DNA of 64,000 nt from Gari tellinella (lineage: Eukaryota; Mollusca; Bivalvia; Cardiida; Psammobiidae): contig OV277866.1 in NCBI GenBank assembly GCA_922989275.2, positions 78,404,328 to 78,468,327 of the forward strand. Direction: 5' to 3'. Below, in pieces: positions 42,578 to 53,265 of the stretch (position 1 is its first letter; each line of letters opens with the position of its first letter). Made by a program: the position numbers and the translations under genes. The notes beneath the pieces are model-generated. The model did no database searches, was not told the origin of the DNA, and saw only the letters and a program-made list of their open reading frames with translations.

Positions 42578-42816
42578 CGGCGCCAAAGTAATCGTGAGAT
42601 TTTTACCCCTTCACCGCTTCGTCATCTGCTTCAATACTAATGTTTGCAAGATCGTTTCAAAGAAAAATTCGATGCAGTATGACTTGAAAAATATCGATAC
42701 GAGTGTCATACAGTTTGGATCCTGATCAGACGTCGCATTAAGCGGCGTCTGGTCTGGATCCAAAGTCCAAACTGTTTTCAAAATCGACTGTGCGACTTCG
42801 GCGCAAAAGGGTTACA
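42578..42816. mobile_element. TTAA-A MITE
   Basis: It starts near TTCGGCGCCAAAG and ends GGCGCAAAAGGGTTA. The alpha hairpin (GGATCCTGATCAGACGTCGC ... GGCGTCTGGTCTGGATCC) has a short duplication in the right arm. Confidence 0.6.
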
Positions 42817-43062
42817 GTGGAGAATCTGTTATTCTTTCCCGTTTAAACGCAAACGTACGCAAACGCAAAGCACTAAAACGTAGAAAAGAACAACTTTTGG
42901 ACAATTCTGATAATTCATGTTTATCTTGGTGGCAAACAGTTTGGAGCCTGATCAGACGCCGGGTTACCCGGCGTCTGATCTGGCTCCAAACTGTTTGCAC
43001 TGCAAATAATAGTTTTAGCGCAAACGCGTTTATTGGGAAAGAATAACAGATTCTCCACTGTA
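42813..43062. mobile_element. TA-E MITE, full length (reverse orientation)
   Basis: TACAGTGGAGAATCTGTTAT is perfectly inverted at the right. The alpha hairpin in the GGGTTACCC form is perfect. Its left TA lies in the TTA that ends the preceding A element. Confidence 0.9.
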
Positions 43063-43129
43063 AAAGAAGTTTGTTTATTGTAATGCAATGCATTATTTCA
43101 TGACCTGATAAATATAATATAAATAGTTA

Positions 43130-43370
43130 TCACACATTCTCGTAGAGTTCGGTAAGTTTATGCCATACACTGGCGTCCCCCAGGGCCACAAAACTCTACG
43201 ATACTCTAACTCTTAAATTAAGACATTCTTTCAATGAAAATTAACTTATGTATTCATCCTCACTATTGTCACGTGATGTTATATGTTTGTGAATTTACTA
43301 TGTGACTAAGATGATGTACTTTGTACAAATCTGAATAAAATTATGTTCTGTTCTGCTCTGTTCTAACTTG
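43130..43370 (+). pseudogene. Remnant of a non-LTR retrotransposon
   Basis: 43159-43185 reads YTGVPQGHK, like reverse-transcriptase motif B. The segment ends AATAAAATTATGTTCTGTTC with TGTTC repeats, a LINE-like tail. The region between is non-coding, so an internal deletion is likely. The evidence is thin. Confidence 0.35.
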
Positions 43371-43502
43371 AAGTCTGATAAACTATGGTTATCAATACAT
43401 CTGTAATTAATAAGAGTCCGTGTTTAATGAATCTGTTATAAACAAAAGTCCGTTTTAACAGTTTTTAACAATCAAATTTCGATCATTCGAGATCGCTCGT
43501 CG

Positions 43503-43766
43503 TACAGTGTATGGAAAAGACGTTATTACTTCCATATTAATTTTAAAAATGTGTTTACGCGCTTGCACTATTATTTCCATTGCAAACAGTTTGGAGCCAG
43601 ATCAGACGCCGGGTACGTAACCCGGCGTCTAATCTGGCTCTAATCTGTTTCCCGCTCAGATCAAAATAAATCGTAAGAAATGTCAAAAATTGTAATATTC
43701 TACATTTTATTGCATTGCGTTTGCGTTTCGTTTACACGGGAACGAATAACGTCTTCTCCCGCCGTA
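43503..43766. mobile_element. TA-E MITE, diverged
   Basis: TACAGTGTATGGAAAAGACG to TCTTCTCCCGCCGTA. The alpha hairpin GATCAGACGCCGGGTACGTA then ACCCGGCGTCTAATC has a 4-bp loop insertion. Confidence 0.7.
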
Positions 43767-43794
43767 TTTACTCAAACATAATTGCCAATCTATT

Positions 43795-43971
43795 TTAACC
43801 CATGTGTGCCCACTGTCCTATATATGGGACAAATAGTGTATACTCTGATCAGACGCCGCATTATGCGGCGTCTGTTCAGAGTCTACACTGTTTGCTGAAA
43901 GGAATTTCAATATAAAACGAAATAAAAATGAAAATTTTAACCAGGCCAATATATAAACATGGAAGAATTAA
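43795..43971. mobile_element. TTAA-D MITE (reverse), one end decayed
   Basis: TTAACCCATGTGTGCCCAC, an alpha hairpin (CTCTGATCAGACGCCGCATT and complement with one mismatch), then GAAAATTTTAACCAGG. The far end reads GAAGAATTAA. Confidence 0.7.
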
Positions 43972-44739
43972 CTGTGTTCAAAACATGGGTATATAGTCAT
44001 GACGACCTATAACGCGTCTTTTGATTTAGCAAATCACCATCCTGAGAAATGTACCTCATGGGCTCCGCCGAGTCGTGACATATGCGCTATAGAGAATAAA
44101 GAAGGACCAATTGGCGTTTTATTTAATTGTAATACTCGTTCTAATCACAGAGCTTAGCCACAACCGGCATTACAAAGTTTATAGTTTTATCTATTTACTG
44201 ATATTTTTTTTAGATTTTTATTCAAATTAAATTTTGGTCCTTTTTTAAGTTAAAGTATACTCCTATCGTCTCCTATATACGCTATATAAAAAAGTGCAAA
44301 ATTGCCTGACGTGGCCTACTTCAAAGCCCCTAAAGGCCAACTTTCTATTATTTAATATCTTAGCCACAACCTGCACTTGAAAGAACAAAAAAATATCTTT
44401 CTACTGATTACTTTAAATGTTGAATATTGTAAGGATTTGTTGGTCCTTTTTTATGTTTTATTTCACTGTATTTTAGAATTTCTAATTTTTCACTGATCTG
44501 GGTCTCATAAGTCACTGAGCCCCCCGCTGACTTTATGGCCTGTATACTGATAACAGGATTAACGCTAATTACATGAGCGCCTTAGGGTATTTTGTGATGG
44601 GGGAACTTATGTTATTGTATTCTTACAGATTTCCGTTGATGTAAAAAAAAAAGAAAAGAAGTTATCATGCACATTAATAATAATAATGATGATAAATATG
44701 ATGATACAAAATATACTATTAGCATTCGAATTATTTGTA
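43972..44739. other. No recognised feature
   Basis: AT-rich; two related segments, TTAGCCACAACCGGCAT (44154) and TTAGCCACAACCTGCAC (44361), suggest an old 200-bp direct duplication. No gene is seen. Confidence 0.35.
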
Positions 44740-45200
44740 GTAGTAGAAAAAGGGAAGTTGTATTAATAGTTGAAATGGCAGCAGTAGTAGGAAACGTAGT
44801 AGTTGTTGTTGTATTAGAAAAATGAAGTACATGTAGTAGTTATAGCAGCCATGGTAGTAGTAGTAGTTGTATAGTAGTAGCAACAGCTGCAATAGAACTG
44901 GAAGTAGCAATTGCAGTAAAAAAAAGTTTTGGAAGTAACAGCAGCAGTAGAATGTAGTAAAATATGTAATATTATAAAGACGTGTAGAAGTAGTTGTGGT
45001 GGTAGTAGTAGTAGTAGAAGTAGTAGTAGGGGTAGTAGAAGTAATAGTAGTAGTAGTAATAGTAGTAGGGGTAGTAGAAGTAGCAGTGAGTAGTAGTAAT
45101 AGTAGTAGAAGTAGTAGAAGTAGAAGTAGCCGTAGCAGTAGTAGTAGTACTAGTAGTAGAAGCAGTAGTAGAAGTAGTAGTAGTAGTAGCCAGGTAGGAA
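44740..45200 (+). repeat. Imperfect TAG trinucleotide repeat
   Basis: Dense TAG/GTA repeats, purest at 44996-45192, interrupted by AAG and CAG. The Leu-, Tyr- or Thr-rich frames across it are repeat artefacts. Confidence 0.9.
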
Positions 45201-45204
45201 GTAC

Positions 45205-45490
45205 CCATCTCAGATGGTGACTTAAAGCAGGCTGCAAGTAAAGCAGAATGTGCCTTAAAGAAGGCTTCTACTTTACTTTCAACAACAACAACAACATTAC
45301 CTTTATTTCATCTCAGGCACCGAAGTGCAACATGAGGAAATATATACATTAGTTTTGTAAAATACATATATCAAAGTAACATTGCAGAAAATAGGATATA
45401 CTTATAGGAAAATACTTTCAGCCTGCTTTAAGTGGTAACCTGTTTTTCAAAACTAGACATGAACAGGTTATGGGTATGTGCTAACATCGA
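45205..45490. mobile_element. TTAA-B MITE (reverse), split by a LINE stub
   Basis: The beta arm GCAGGCTGCAAGTAAAGC is on the left; the other arm is split between 45261-45280 and 45413-45430 by the insertion. The right end reads CAGGTTATGGGTATGTGC. Confidence 0.55.
45281..45412 (-). mobile_element. Truncated non-LTR retrotransposon with target duplication
   Basis: On the minus strand it ends GATGAAATAAAGGTAATG with a (TTG)n tail. TACTTTC flanks both sides (45274-45280 and 45413-45419), a 7-bp target duplication. Confidence 0.7.
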
Positions 45491-45739
45491 TCCCGCTATA
45501 AATTGACTGCTTCATAATGACTTTGTTTTGGTTTTATTATCTTTTTATCGGAAGAAACATCAATACGACAAACACAGGTTTTATCCTGTTGAGTCTCAGA
45601 GTGGAAACTATTTGCAACTATACAAGTCAAGTAGCGGGCTGAATATTAACAAACACATTTTAGATGTATATAGATCTACTAATTAATTTATCAGTGATAA
45701 ACCATTACCTGTTATGACCTAATCAGTTAAACAAGTAGA

Positions 45740-45985
45740 AAAACATAAGTGTCATCCTTATCAGACGCCGAGTTACGCTATGTCTGATCAGGGTCCAAAC
45801 TGTTTGCTTATAACCATTGTAATCAGGATAGGCAGACGAGGTTAAGAACTAGAAACATTCGATCGCGCGTACGCCTATATGTATACACTATCTTTAGAAT
45901 TAATACGATGAATGGTTTGGATCCTGATGAGAAAACGAGTAACTCGGCGTCTCATCTTAATTCAAACTATTTGCAAATACCATTC
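45740..45985. repeat. Two decayed alpha hairpins
   Basis: One is near 45751-45808 (TCAGACGCCGAGTTACGC ... GATCAGGGTCCAAACTG). The other, near 45912-45975 (GGATCCTGATGAG ... CTCGGCGTCTCATC), is of the GATGAG class. Confidence 0.45.
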
Positions 45986-46264
45986 AAGTAGCACTTAGTG
46001 GTTTATGCATAACCGAACATTAGTGTATTAAATGACAAATAATTGGTGTTTTCGGCCACACAAACTAGTAAATACGTCATGCATAGGCATATACATGTAC
46101 AATGTATATATAAATATTAGAGCTATGTAACTTATTAGAAACTTGATGATTCAGTGTATTTGTTAATGAATTACATGGTCAATTTATCATATTTGTTGCT
46201 AATAATTTGATTAGTAAAGACTTGGTATAGTATATGTTTTTCCTTTTATTTCACTACCTATTTT

Positions 46265-46412
46265 ACTTCTACAATCACCACCACTACTACTACGCATACT
46301 TCTACTACTTAATTCTTCGTCCTACTCCTACTTCTACTTTTACTCCTACCTTTATTACTCTTACTACTTCTACAACTACTACTTCTACTATTACTGCTGC
46401 TACTACTACCCT
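46265..46412 (+). repeat. Imperfect CTA trinucleotide repeat
   Basis: ACTACTACTAC-type repeats, the complement of the TAG repeat 1 kb upstream. Confidence 0.85.
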
Positions 46413-46469
46413 TTTTACAAACAGAGTACACTGAAAGATTCATAAAGGTAAATCTCTGAGAACAGATCG

Positions 46470-46552
46470 CTGCTTAATGCAGGAAATGCAAAATGCCCCT
46501 ACATGGGATTGCTTTCTGTATTACTTCTGTTCTGCATTAGGCTGTCACCTGT
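46470..46552. repeat. F-like hairpin fragment
   Basis: GCTTAATGCAGGAAATGCAA pairs loosely with TCTGTTCTGCATTAGGC around CCCCTACATGGG. Confidence 0.35.
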
Positions 46553-46804
46553 TTTATCCCATTACCCCATAACCTGTTTCTAGTTTTGAAGACCGGTGAC
46601 CACTTTAAGCAGGTTGGAAGTAAAGCAGAATGCGCATTAGGGCGCATTCTGCTTTACTTTAAGCCTGCCTTAAGCTACCACCTACTAGAATATAGAACAT
46701 ATTTCTTATGATACATATTTATGACTGTATAAATCGGAACTATTTTTTCTGTGGAGGAATAAATAAAATGCGTAAAAAGTCGTAGTTATGGGGTAATGGG
46801 TTAA
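46553..46804. mobile_element. TTAA-B MITE, full length
   Basis: TTATCCCATTACCCCATAAC is inverted at the right as GTTATGGGGTAATGGGTTAA. The beta hairpin (GGAAGTAAAGCAGAATGCGC and complement) is nearly perfect. 252 bp. Confidence 0.88.
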
Positions 46805-47059
46805 AGAACGACCAAAAGACATTAAGTGGTCGCATTGGATGGGGTTTACTGAAGTACCAAATCAAATGCTACGTGTCAAACATGGCGTCTGATCTGGTTT
46901 TTCACTATTTTAAACTCATCATATCATTTTAATAGTGACTATTATCAAGGTATGCCTATTATCAATGCCTATAAGTGGAAACACCCGGATTGCATTATTC
47001 AACAATTTCTTAAAGACTTTTCCTCAGTCCATTGAGGGACCACCACCCCATAGTTCTGG

Positions 47060-47308
47060 GGGTGTCAATGTAACTGACAAATCATGTGCAGCACAATCTC
47101 AGTTTACCTGGTGAGGTCCAGATTATACTCATGCTCTAGTGATTTTCAATGGTTATTTCTAACCAAACTATCAAATATAAAGGTAGAGTCTCACACGAGA
47201 AGCATCAATGGTACTTTGCTAGCGACATGTCCATAAGATACATGATTTTTGCAAGGAAATTTTCTGGCAAGGCGTTATGATCGAAAGGTAAATTAGGGAT
47301 GTCTTTAA
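47060..47308 (-). repeat. Dispersed repeat Q, copy 2
   Basis: Reverse complement of parts of 40196-40585 (for example ATTATACTCATGCTCTAGTG and CTGGCAAGGCGTTATGATCG), with about 80 bp rearranged in the middle. Confidence 0.65.
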
Positions 47309-47550
47309 CACATTCAAACCTAACTATGAGTATATTCGTCACTGACAAACAGTTGACCTGTCAAGCGTACATTTTTCCCATGCACACAGTGTAGATACTG
47401 CCCTGCAAGAGTCCTATGATAAGGATATGCACTGTTTGTCATATTGCAATGTATTATTAAAATCAACCCTGAATAAAACCAACTCTGAAAAGTGTAAAAC
47501 GAGTCTTAATTGGAATTGTCCATTTAAAGATCCAGGTTTGTGTGAGTTAA
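47305..47550. mobile_element. TTAA-C MITE, diverged
   Basis: TTAACACATTCAAACCTAAC to GTGTGAGTTAA. The gamma hairpin is eroded (ACACAGTGTAGATACTGCCC ... GATAAGGATATGCACTG). It is inserted at a TTAA at the edge of repeat Q. Confidence 0.6.
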
Positions 47551-47591
47551 TTTGCGGTGTTTGGAGTTATTACACTCGGTTAATTCTATGA

Positions 47592-47752
47592 AGTTAAGGG
47601 GTTTCCCTATTTTGCGTGTCTGTCCCCGCATGGAGAGTCACAGGTTCGAATCCCACCAGAGCTTCTCTTTTTTCTATTTTTTTAAATGCATTTTTTAAAC
47701 AGAATTTCTTATCCTCAACTAATTCCTACCGTTTTATATAAGCGTTTGACAT
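47592..47752 (+). mobile_element. tRNA-derived SINE, family SINE-2, copy 1
   Basis: B box GGTTCGAATCCCACCAGAG at 47643 is followed by a body (TTTAAACAGAATTTCTTATC) shared with 55770-55957. The A-box half is missing. Confidence 0.65.
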
Positions 47753-47944
47753 ATACATGTACATGATAATAGTGTTTCCTTATTGACCTGACGAGTGCTT
47801 TGTATAAAATTATGAAAGAGGCTTAGAGCTTTTCGCAATGTGATTATATATTCTGATTATTAAGTCTGGATAATACACTGATGGATTTGTTATCTTTTGC
47901 AGCTTCATGACTTCTTACTTGTTGAAGTCCTGTTGAAAGATGAC

Positions 47945-48670
47945 CCCTAAACACCCCCACCCCCCTTAGCTCTAGCAGACTCGGTGTCTTCAAAATTCAA
48001 AGTATACTGGTAACCTTGGTTGTCTCTACCATAGTGTAAGGTCCTGCAATTTTTCACATTAAAATGCGACTGCCACAAATTTAACAATGTATAAGGAATG
48101 TAAGTCGTGTTGGATGATATCACTTTAAATGTATTTGTTATATAGTTTGGTACCATTAGCGAACATTTCACAATACTTCACAAAAACTTAAGGGATGTCA
48201 TTTATAAATACATGTATACGAATAATGTAGGTCCCACGACACTTCCCTGGGGTACCCCACTTCAAACGTCTTCCTCCGAAGAAGACTCTTCTTTCACTGA
48301 TATATATTGTCTACGGCTAGTAAAAAAAGACACGTTTCCATGACAAAACCGATTTCTGATACTAAATACTGATACTCTGCGAAAAAAAACCGTTAATGTA
48401 CTGTGCTTTTAAAAGCTTTGGCAAAATCTAGATATACTATATACTGTACCAACTTTCACCACACTATTCCTCCATGAAATCAATTAACTGTAAAACGCAG
48501 GATCTCCTAGAACGAAAACCGAATTCAGCATCAGATAAACTGACATATTATTGTTTCTGACTAAATGTTCAAATATGTGTGCCCTAATCATACTTTCTAA
48601 ACACTTACAACTACTGAAGTTAGGCTATCAGGGTGGCAGTTTCATATACCCATGAACCATTACAATATTT
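47945..48670 (-). pseudogene. Degenerate non-LTR reverse transcriptase
   Basis: Minus-strand translation in shifting frames gives FGFRSRRSC then QLIDFMEE, LDFAKAF (motif A), SGVPQGSVVGPT (motif B), INDIP, and LLNLWQSHFNVKNCRTLHYG in the thumb. These fit the CR1/jockey-like group; the copy is riddled with stops and shifts. It is unrelated in sequence to the element at 8144. Confidence 0.75.
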
Positions 48671-49825
48671 TAAAGTGTGTGTGTATGTGTGAAATGCAGA
48701 AGCAGAATATACGTGAAAGAATAGCAAAGACAAAAAAGAATTGCGTGTCTCTGCATATCGCAATCGTCTGCTATGGCACTACTAGGACTCCGTAGTAACC
48801 AAATGTAGAACTTAAGAAAATCATCCGGGCAATTATACATGTACGTACCCAACAGGAGCTGGAATACTTTCACAGCAATCTAAGCTTTTATAATAAAGAT
48901 CGCAATGCAAAGTGAAATATTAATCAACATGACAATAGTCGGAAATATGAGGAATACTTGAAAGGGTGTATACAAGATGATTTAAAGACAAAACATCTAA
49001 TTACATCTCACCAACCCTAGAACAATAGTCAGCAGTGATATGGCCGGAATTGTTTTCGCGCAAGTAGTCCGCTGAAGAATCGTGGCATTTGGAGGAATTT
49101 GTGATCGAAAGTGATGTGCAATGGACTTATTTTATTGATAATATTTCAAAAAACAGTAATGTACGGAAATAAAAGATTAAAGTACGGATGTTAAAAAAGT
49201 GTGAAAATGCGGAGTAATTGCAAAGGTCAAACTTCTGACAATATGTCAACAGTGATATAATTTAACGGATATATGGTACAACTGCGGTTATTTAGGTGAG
49301 TGACATGCCATTGCTCATATTGTTTATTGTTTTCTCTTTCCGCACGTATATATCAATCGTCAATCGGTTTTGTAGATTTGGAGTAACTTGGTTATAAATG
49401 TTGAAATACCTTAAGCATGCAAATGGCTGCCCTCAATGGCCTCATGTCAAAAATTTAAAGGACAAACTACATCTTTATTTGTGCCTTTACTGAGATATTC
49501 TTTGTAGGACAACCTAGTATTTAAAGGGTTCTTTGTATGTATTCAACTAATTTTCCGATAATACGTGCCATTTAATGATTTGATATTTTCTGCTGAAGTG
49601 GTTATTTTCACTCTATTTTTTTATTGAGTATTATAACTTTTCAAATCTCAGTATTTTTTCTTGTTCAAGGACTTAACATGAACCTTAAGTGATCGCTTGA
49701 CTGTCAAACTACAAATAGGCTATTGAGTAAATAGGGTAAAACCGACAATTGACGGCACATTGACCGATATAACTATAGCAACGTGTCCAAACAACTAAAC
49801 GACCGCATATCACTGTTCATTGACA
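48671..49825. other. No recognised feature
   Basis: More than 1 kb of AT-rich sequence; an eroded B-like edge (GACTGTCAAACTACAAATAG near 49698) is the only hint of a family. Confidence 0.3.
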
Positions 49826-50019
49826 TACAGTGGAAGACATTATTCTGTCAACGAAATGCACTAACTATATGCCTTAACATTTCTAACCATTTACAAACAT
49901 GTATTTTAAAATAGTTTGGAGCCTTATTTGGCTCCAAACTGTTACATGTAGTAATGGAAATAATAGTTTAAGCATAAACGCGTTTATTGGGAAAGACTGA
50001 TATCGTCGTCTCTACTGTG
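49826..50019. mobile_element. TA-E MITE, shortened
   Basis: TACAGTGGAAGACATTATTC to CGTCGTCTCTACTGT. The hairpin is collapsed to TTTGGAGCC ... GGCTCCAAA. Confidence 0.6.
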
Positions 50020-50090
50020 CCGATTAACTATACTATACAGTCTCTACACATTTTCCTCTAGCCTTTAAGTCAACAAATATCAATGACAAT

Positions 50091-50299
50091 TACAGTAAAA
50101 CCTCTCTATCACGACCACTAAATTATGTTAATTATAAGGGTGTTTACTATAGGTGACCGCTTAAAGCAAGGTGACAGTGAAACAGAAAGCTCCTGTTGGA
50201 GCTTTCTGTTTCACTGTCACCTTGCTTTAAGCTACCACCTCTCTATTATATGTCAATTAGACTTCGTTTTAGTGGTCGTAATAGCGAGGTTTTACTGTA
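50091..50299. mobile_element. TA-F MITE, full length
   Basis: TACAGTAAAACCTCTCTATC is inverted at the right as AATAGCGAGGTTTTACTGTA. The beta' hairpin (AAGCAAGGTGACAGTGAAAC and complement, loop GTTG) is perfect over more than 30 bp per arm. Confidence 0.9.
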
Positions 50300-50304
50300 T
50301 TGTA

Positions 50305-51326
50305 AACAAGAAATATCTTTAAAAAAGATATTCGGCGGAATGGGTGGTGAAGATAATGATGTATATGGAATTGATTTTATCCAAGAATTGCAATAAATAG
50401 GATGATAAATCAGGATATTAAGCTCAATATTTTTCTAATAAGATACGCACAGTAATCTACGACCACATACATATAATCAAAGACTGAAGGTCTTGAGAGT
50501 CGCCAAGAATAAGTTTTTGCAATCATTAACAGTTACTACTGGATCTGAGGTTAATCATTAGTTTGTTAAGGCAGTTGGTCTCTCAAAGACTGAAGGTGAA
50601 AGTACAGCAGAGAGCATTTACATACGTTTATGCTTTAGATCGGGCTATATTTTGCTGCAATTGTCAGCTGTTTTTATTCCATCTTACACAGAAATGCAAA
50701 ACAATAATTTAACCCTCATACAGATACTGTAGCAATTTTGTAACAGCAGTCTACCATCTTGCTTTTGTAAATATATGATGAAACAACACAATTGTGATTA
50801 ACTCACTTGAGGCAATTTATTATATTGCTATCAATGTATGGTAAATTACAATTAAAATAAATGGGTACTAAACCATAACAAACCACTGTCTATCTATAAA
50901 AAGACACATTGTCATAATCTTAAAATAGAAGCATATGATGTCATCAGCTCAGTATAGTAAACACTGCACTGTGTCTCACAAGTAGACCAGTAGCCCAGGG
51001 CTCCAGATAAGAGGGAGTAAACTGAACAAATCTAACATTTTCTCACTCATTTCAGCACCAAACCCTATGGTGTTACCACTCATTTTGATCGTCTCGAAGA
51101 GACAATTCAAATGAGTAGGACATCATGGGGTTTAATGCAAAAATAAAGATTTTAAGTTTTGAAAGACTTCCTTTATCTGGAGCCCTGGCTACTATCCAAT
51201 CAGACAATTCAGTTTTCAACAGGTGCTCTTTATTCTAAACATCTGATCAAATATGATTGGTTGAAAATGTTGGAAACTTCAAAAGTGTGTTGAAATAGAA
51301 AACAGTCAGCTCCGCCGAAAAATGAT
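50305..51326 (-). mobile_element. Dispersed element R, copy 2
   Basis: Reverse complement of 20393-21379 along its length, with an extra 150 bp near its right end. It starts AACAAGAAATATCTTTAAAA and ends CAGTCAGCTCCGCCGAAAAA. It inserted just beside the preceding F element. Confidence 0.7.
50996..51187. mobile_element. CAGGG-J MITE nested in element R
   Basis: CAGGGCTCCAGATAAGAGGG to TTTATCTGGAGCCCTG. It occupies the same place in R as the J copy at 20531-20720, so it predates duplication of R. Confidence 0.75.
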
Positions 51327-51536
51327 TATAGAGCACTTGGGCAGATCCATATGCAGATCCATAACAACAACAGTTTACACGTAATAGTATCTACTAGATC
51401 TAGTTATAGTCTACTTTCAGCCCGGTTGACCATTCATAAAGGTTGCTAAGACAAAATGCATGTAGTATTTTCAATGTGAACATTTTCAAGTTTTAAAATT
51501 GCGCGATTTTGGCAATTTGACAGTAATATTGGGACT

Positions 51537-51787
51537 TTAACTCTTTGAACCCTAGTCCCGCATATAGGCGTCCTTTACAAACAGTGAACATGTGAATAGT
51601 ACACTTGTCCTATGCAAACAGTGAAGACCCAGATCAGAGGGCTCCTTTCGGAGCCCTCTGATCAGGGTCTTCACTGTTTGTCATAATGCCAAACATTGAC
51701 AAAAACAACCCTTAAAAGTCAGAAATTGACTAGACTAAAATGGAAACTGGAATTGTCCATTTAAAGTTTCAGGGAGGAAAGAGTTAA
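51537..51787. mobile_element. TTAA-C MITE, full length
   Basis: TTAACTCTTTGAACCCTAG to GGGAGGAAAGAGTTAA; 251 bp; gamma hairpin with the CTTTCG loop, near-perfect. Very close to 31186-31436. Confidence 0.88.
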
Positions 51788-51874
51788 TGCAGCAAGCTAT
51801 AGGACAATCGTAATGCGGAAATGTCGAGACTCCTGTTGACCCCTTCAATGCCATACCCTTATAAATGACAATTG

Positions 51875-52123
51875 TACAGTGGAGAATCTGTTATTCTTTC
51901 CCAATAAACGCGTTTACGCTAAAACTATTATTTGCAGTGCAAACAGTTTGGAACCAGATCAGACGCCGGGTAACCCGGCGTCTGATCAGGCTCCAAACTG
52001 TTTGCCACAAGATAAACATGAAATATCAGAATTGTCCAAAAGTTGTTCTTTTCAACGTTTTAGCGCTTTGCGTTTGCGTACGTTTGCGTTTAAACGGGAA
52101 AGAATAACAGATTCTCCACTGTA
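51875..52123. mobile_element. TA-E MITE inside a palindrome
   Basis: Full-length E with a perfect alpha hairpin. The flanks ATAAATGACAATTG (left) and CAATTGTCATTTAT (right) are exact complements, so it sits at the centre TA of a 30-bp palindrome. Confidence 0.88.
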
Positions 52124-52195
52124 CAATTGTCATTTATAAACAGTTTGGATCCTGATCAGTCGTCGCGTTAACGATATTTCTTAAGTCATCTTTCC

Positions 52196-52439
52196 TTAAC
52201 CCATCTGTGTCCAGCGTCCCATAAAGGGAAACGCATGTAGGTAAACAGTGTAGACTCTTTCAGTGTTCAGATGCCGCATTATGCGGCGTCTTATCAGACA
52301 GAGTCTACACTGTTTGCTGATAAGAATTTCAATATATAGCAAAACCAAAATGGAAATTAAGACCAACCACCCTAAAAATCAAAAATGGACTAATCCAATT
52401 TATTAGAATGAAAGAATACACTGGGCACAAATGGGTTAA
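52196..52439. mobile_element. TTAA-D MITE (reverse) nested in A
   Basis: TTAACCCATCTGTGTCCAG is inverted at the right as GGGCACAAATGGGTTAA. The alpha hairpin carries an extra CAGTGT / CAGACA segment in its arms. Host sequence on both sides matches the CCTTAAATCTAACTTTG site of other A copies. Confidence 0.82.
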
Positions 52440-52788
52440 CTCTAACTTTGAAACTTTCTTGCAGACAACAATATTGAAGCAGATGACAATATGGAGATGA
52501 AAGGGCAAAAAACTCGTTATTAATTTGGCGCCAAAAGGGTTAAGATACTCTATTTTAGTAATGAATTTTATTTCATCATATTTCATGTTATACAATTACA
52601 TGTTACACAACATACATGTACATTAATACAATTGAGATGAAGTTGTTTTCGGTGAGAGAGAGAAAGAGAGACAGTGAGAGAAAGGTTAAGAAACTTTGCA
52701 TACGACATAAATTATTGGAAACCAAACTATTTGCGCTTATACAGTAAAATCTCTCTATTGCGACCACTAAATTGCATCGAGTATTAAG

Positions 52789-52922
52789 CAGGGTTTCAGA
52801 TAAGGGGAGTATTTCAAAAACTAAGACGATTCTAATGAGTAGTAACCCCATAGGATTTGATACTGAAATGAGTGAGAAAATGTTGGATTTGTTCAGTTAA
52901 ATCCCTCTTATCTGGAGCCCTG
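52789..52922. mobile_element. CAGGG-J MITE, internally deleted
   Basis: CAGGGTTTCAGATAAGGGGA to CTTATCTGGAGCCCTG, 134 bp. ATTAAG lies immediately on both sides, a possible 6-bp target duplication. Confidence 0.7.
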
Positions 52923-53016
52923 ATTAAGAGTTTACGACGGATGACGTCTTATAGCAAGGTGACAGTAACACAGAAAACTCAGGTATAGGACCTTTCTGTT
53001 TTACTGTCGCCTTGCT

Positions 53017-53265
53017 TTAACCCTTTGAACCCTAGTCCCGCATATTGGCGTCCATTGCAAACAGTATACATGTGAATAGCACACTTGTCCTATGCAAACA
53101 GTGAAGACCCAGATCAGAGGGCTCCTAGGAGCCCTCTGATCAGGGTCTTCACTGTTTGTCATAATGTAAAACATTGACAAAAACAACTATTAAAAGTCAG
53201 AAATGGACTAGACTAAAAGGGAAACTGGAATTGTCCATTTAAAGTTTCAGGGAGGAAAGAGTTAA
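53017..53265. mobile_element. TTAA-C MITE nested in TA-F
   Basis: TTAACCCTTTGAACCCTAG to GGGAGGAAAGAGTTAA with a perfect gamma hairpin (loop CTAG). The host reads CCTTGCTTTAA before and TTAAGCTTTCA after, equal to the CTTGCTTTAAGCTACC of intact F. Confidence 0.88.

Larger units (their letters stand above)
51836..52543. mobile_element. TTAA-A/M MITE hosting E and D insertions
   Basis: The left end GACCCCTTCAATGCCATACC, one alpha arm (CAGTTTGGATCCTGATCAGT), the family segment ACTCTAACTTTGAAAC and the right end GGCGCCAAAAGGGTTAA frame two nested elements. About 215 bp belong to the host. Confidence 0.65.

Noticed and set aside
44731..45237. Leu-rich 168-residue frame
   Set aside because: It is produced by the TAG repeat read on the minus strand.
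47305..47550. C insertion in repeat Q as another proven empty-site case
   Set aside because: The left junction fits TTAA in Q, but the right flank does not match Q copy 1, so the site cannot be reconstructed.
17832..53160. Regularly recurring palindromes resembling CRISPR repeats
   Set aside because: Copies are kilobases apart, each inside its own TIR element, and the setting is clearly animal nuclear DNA.
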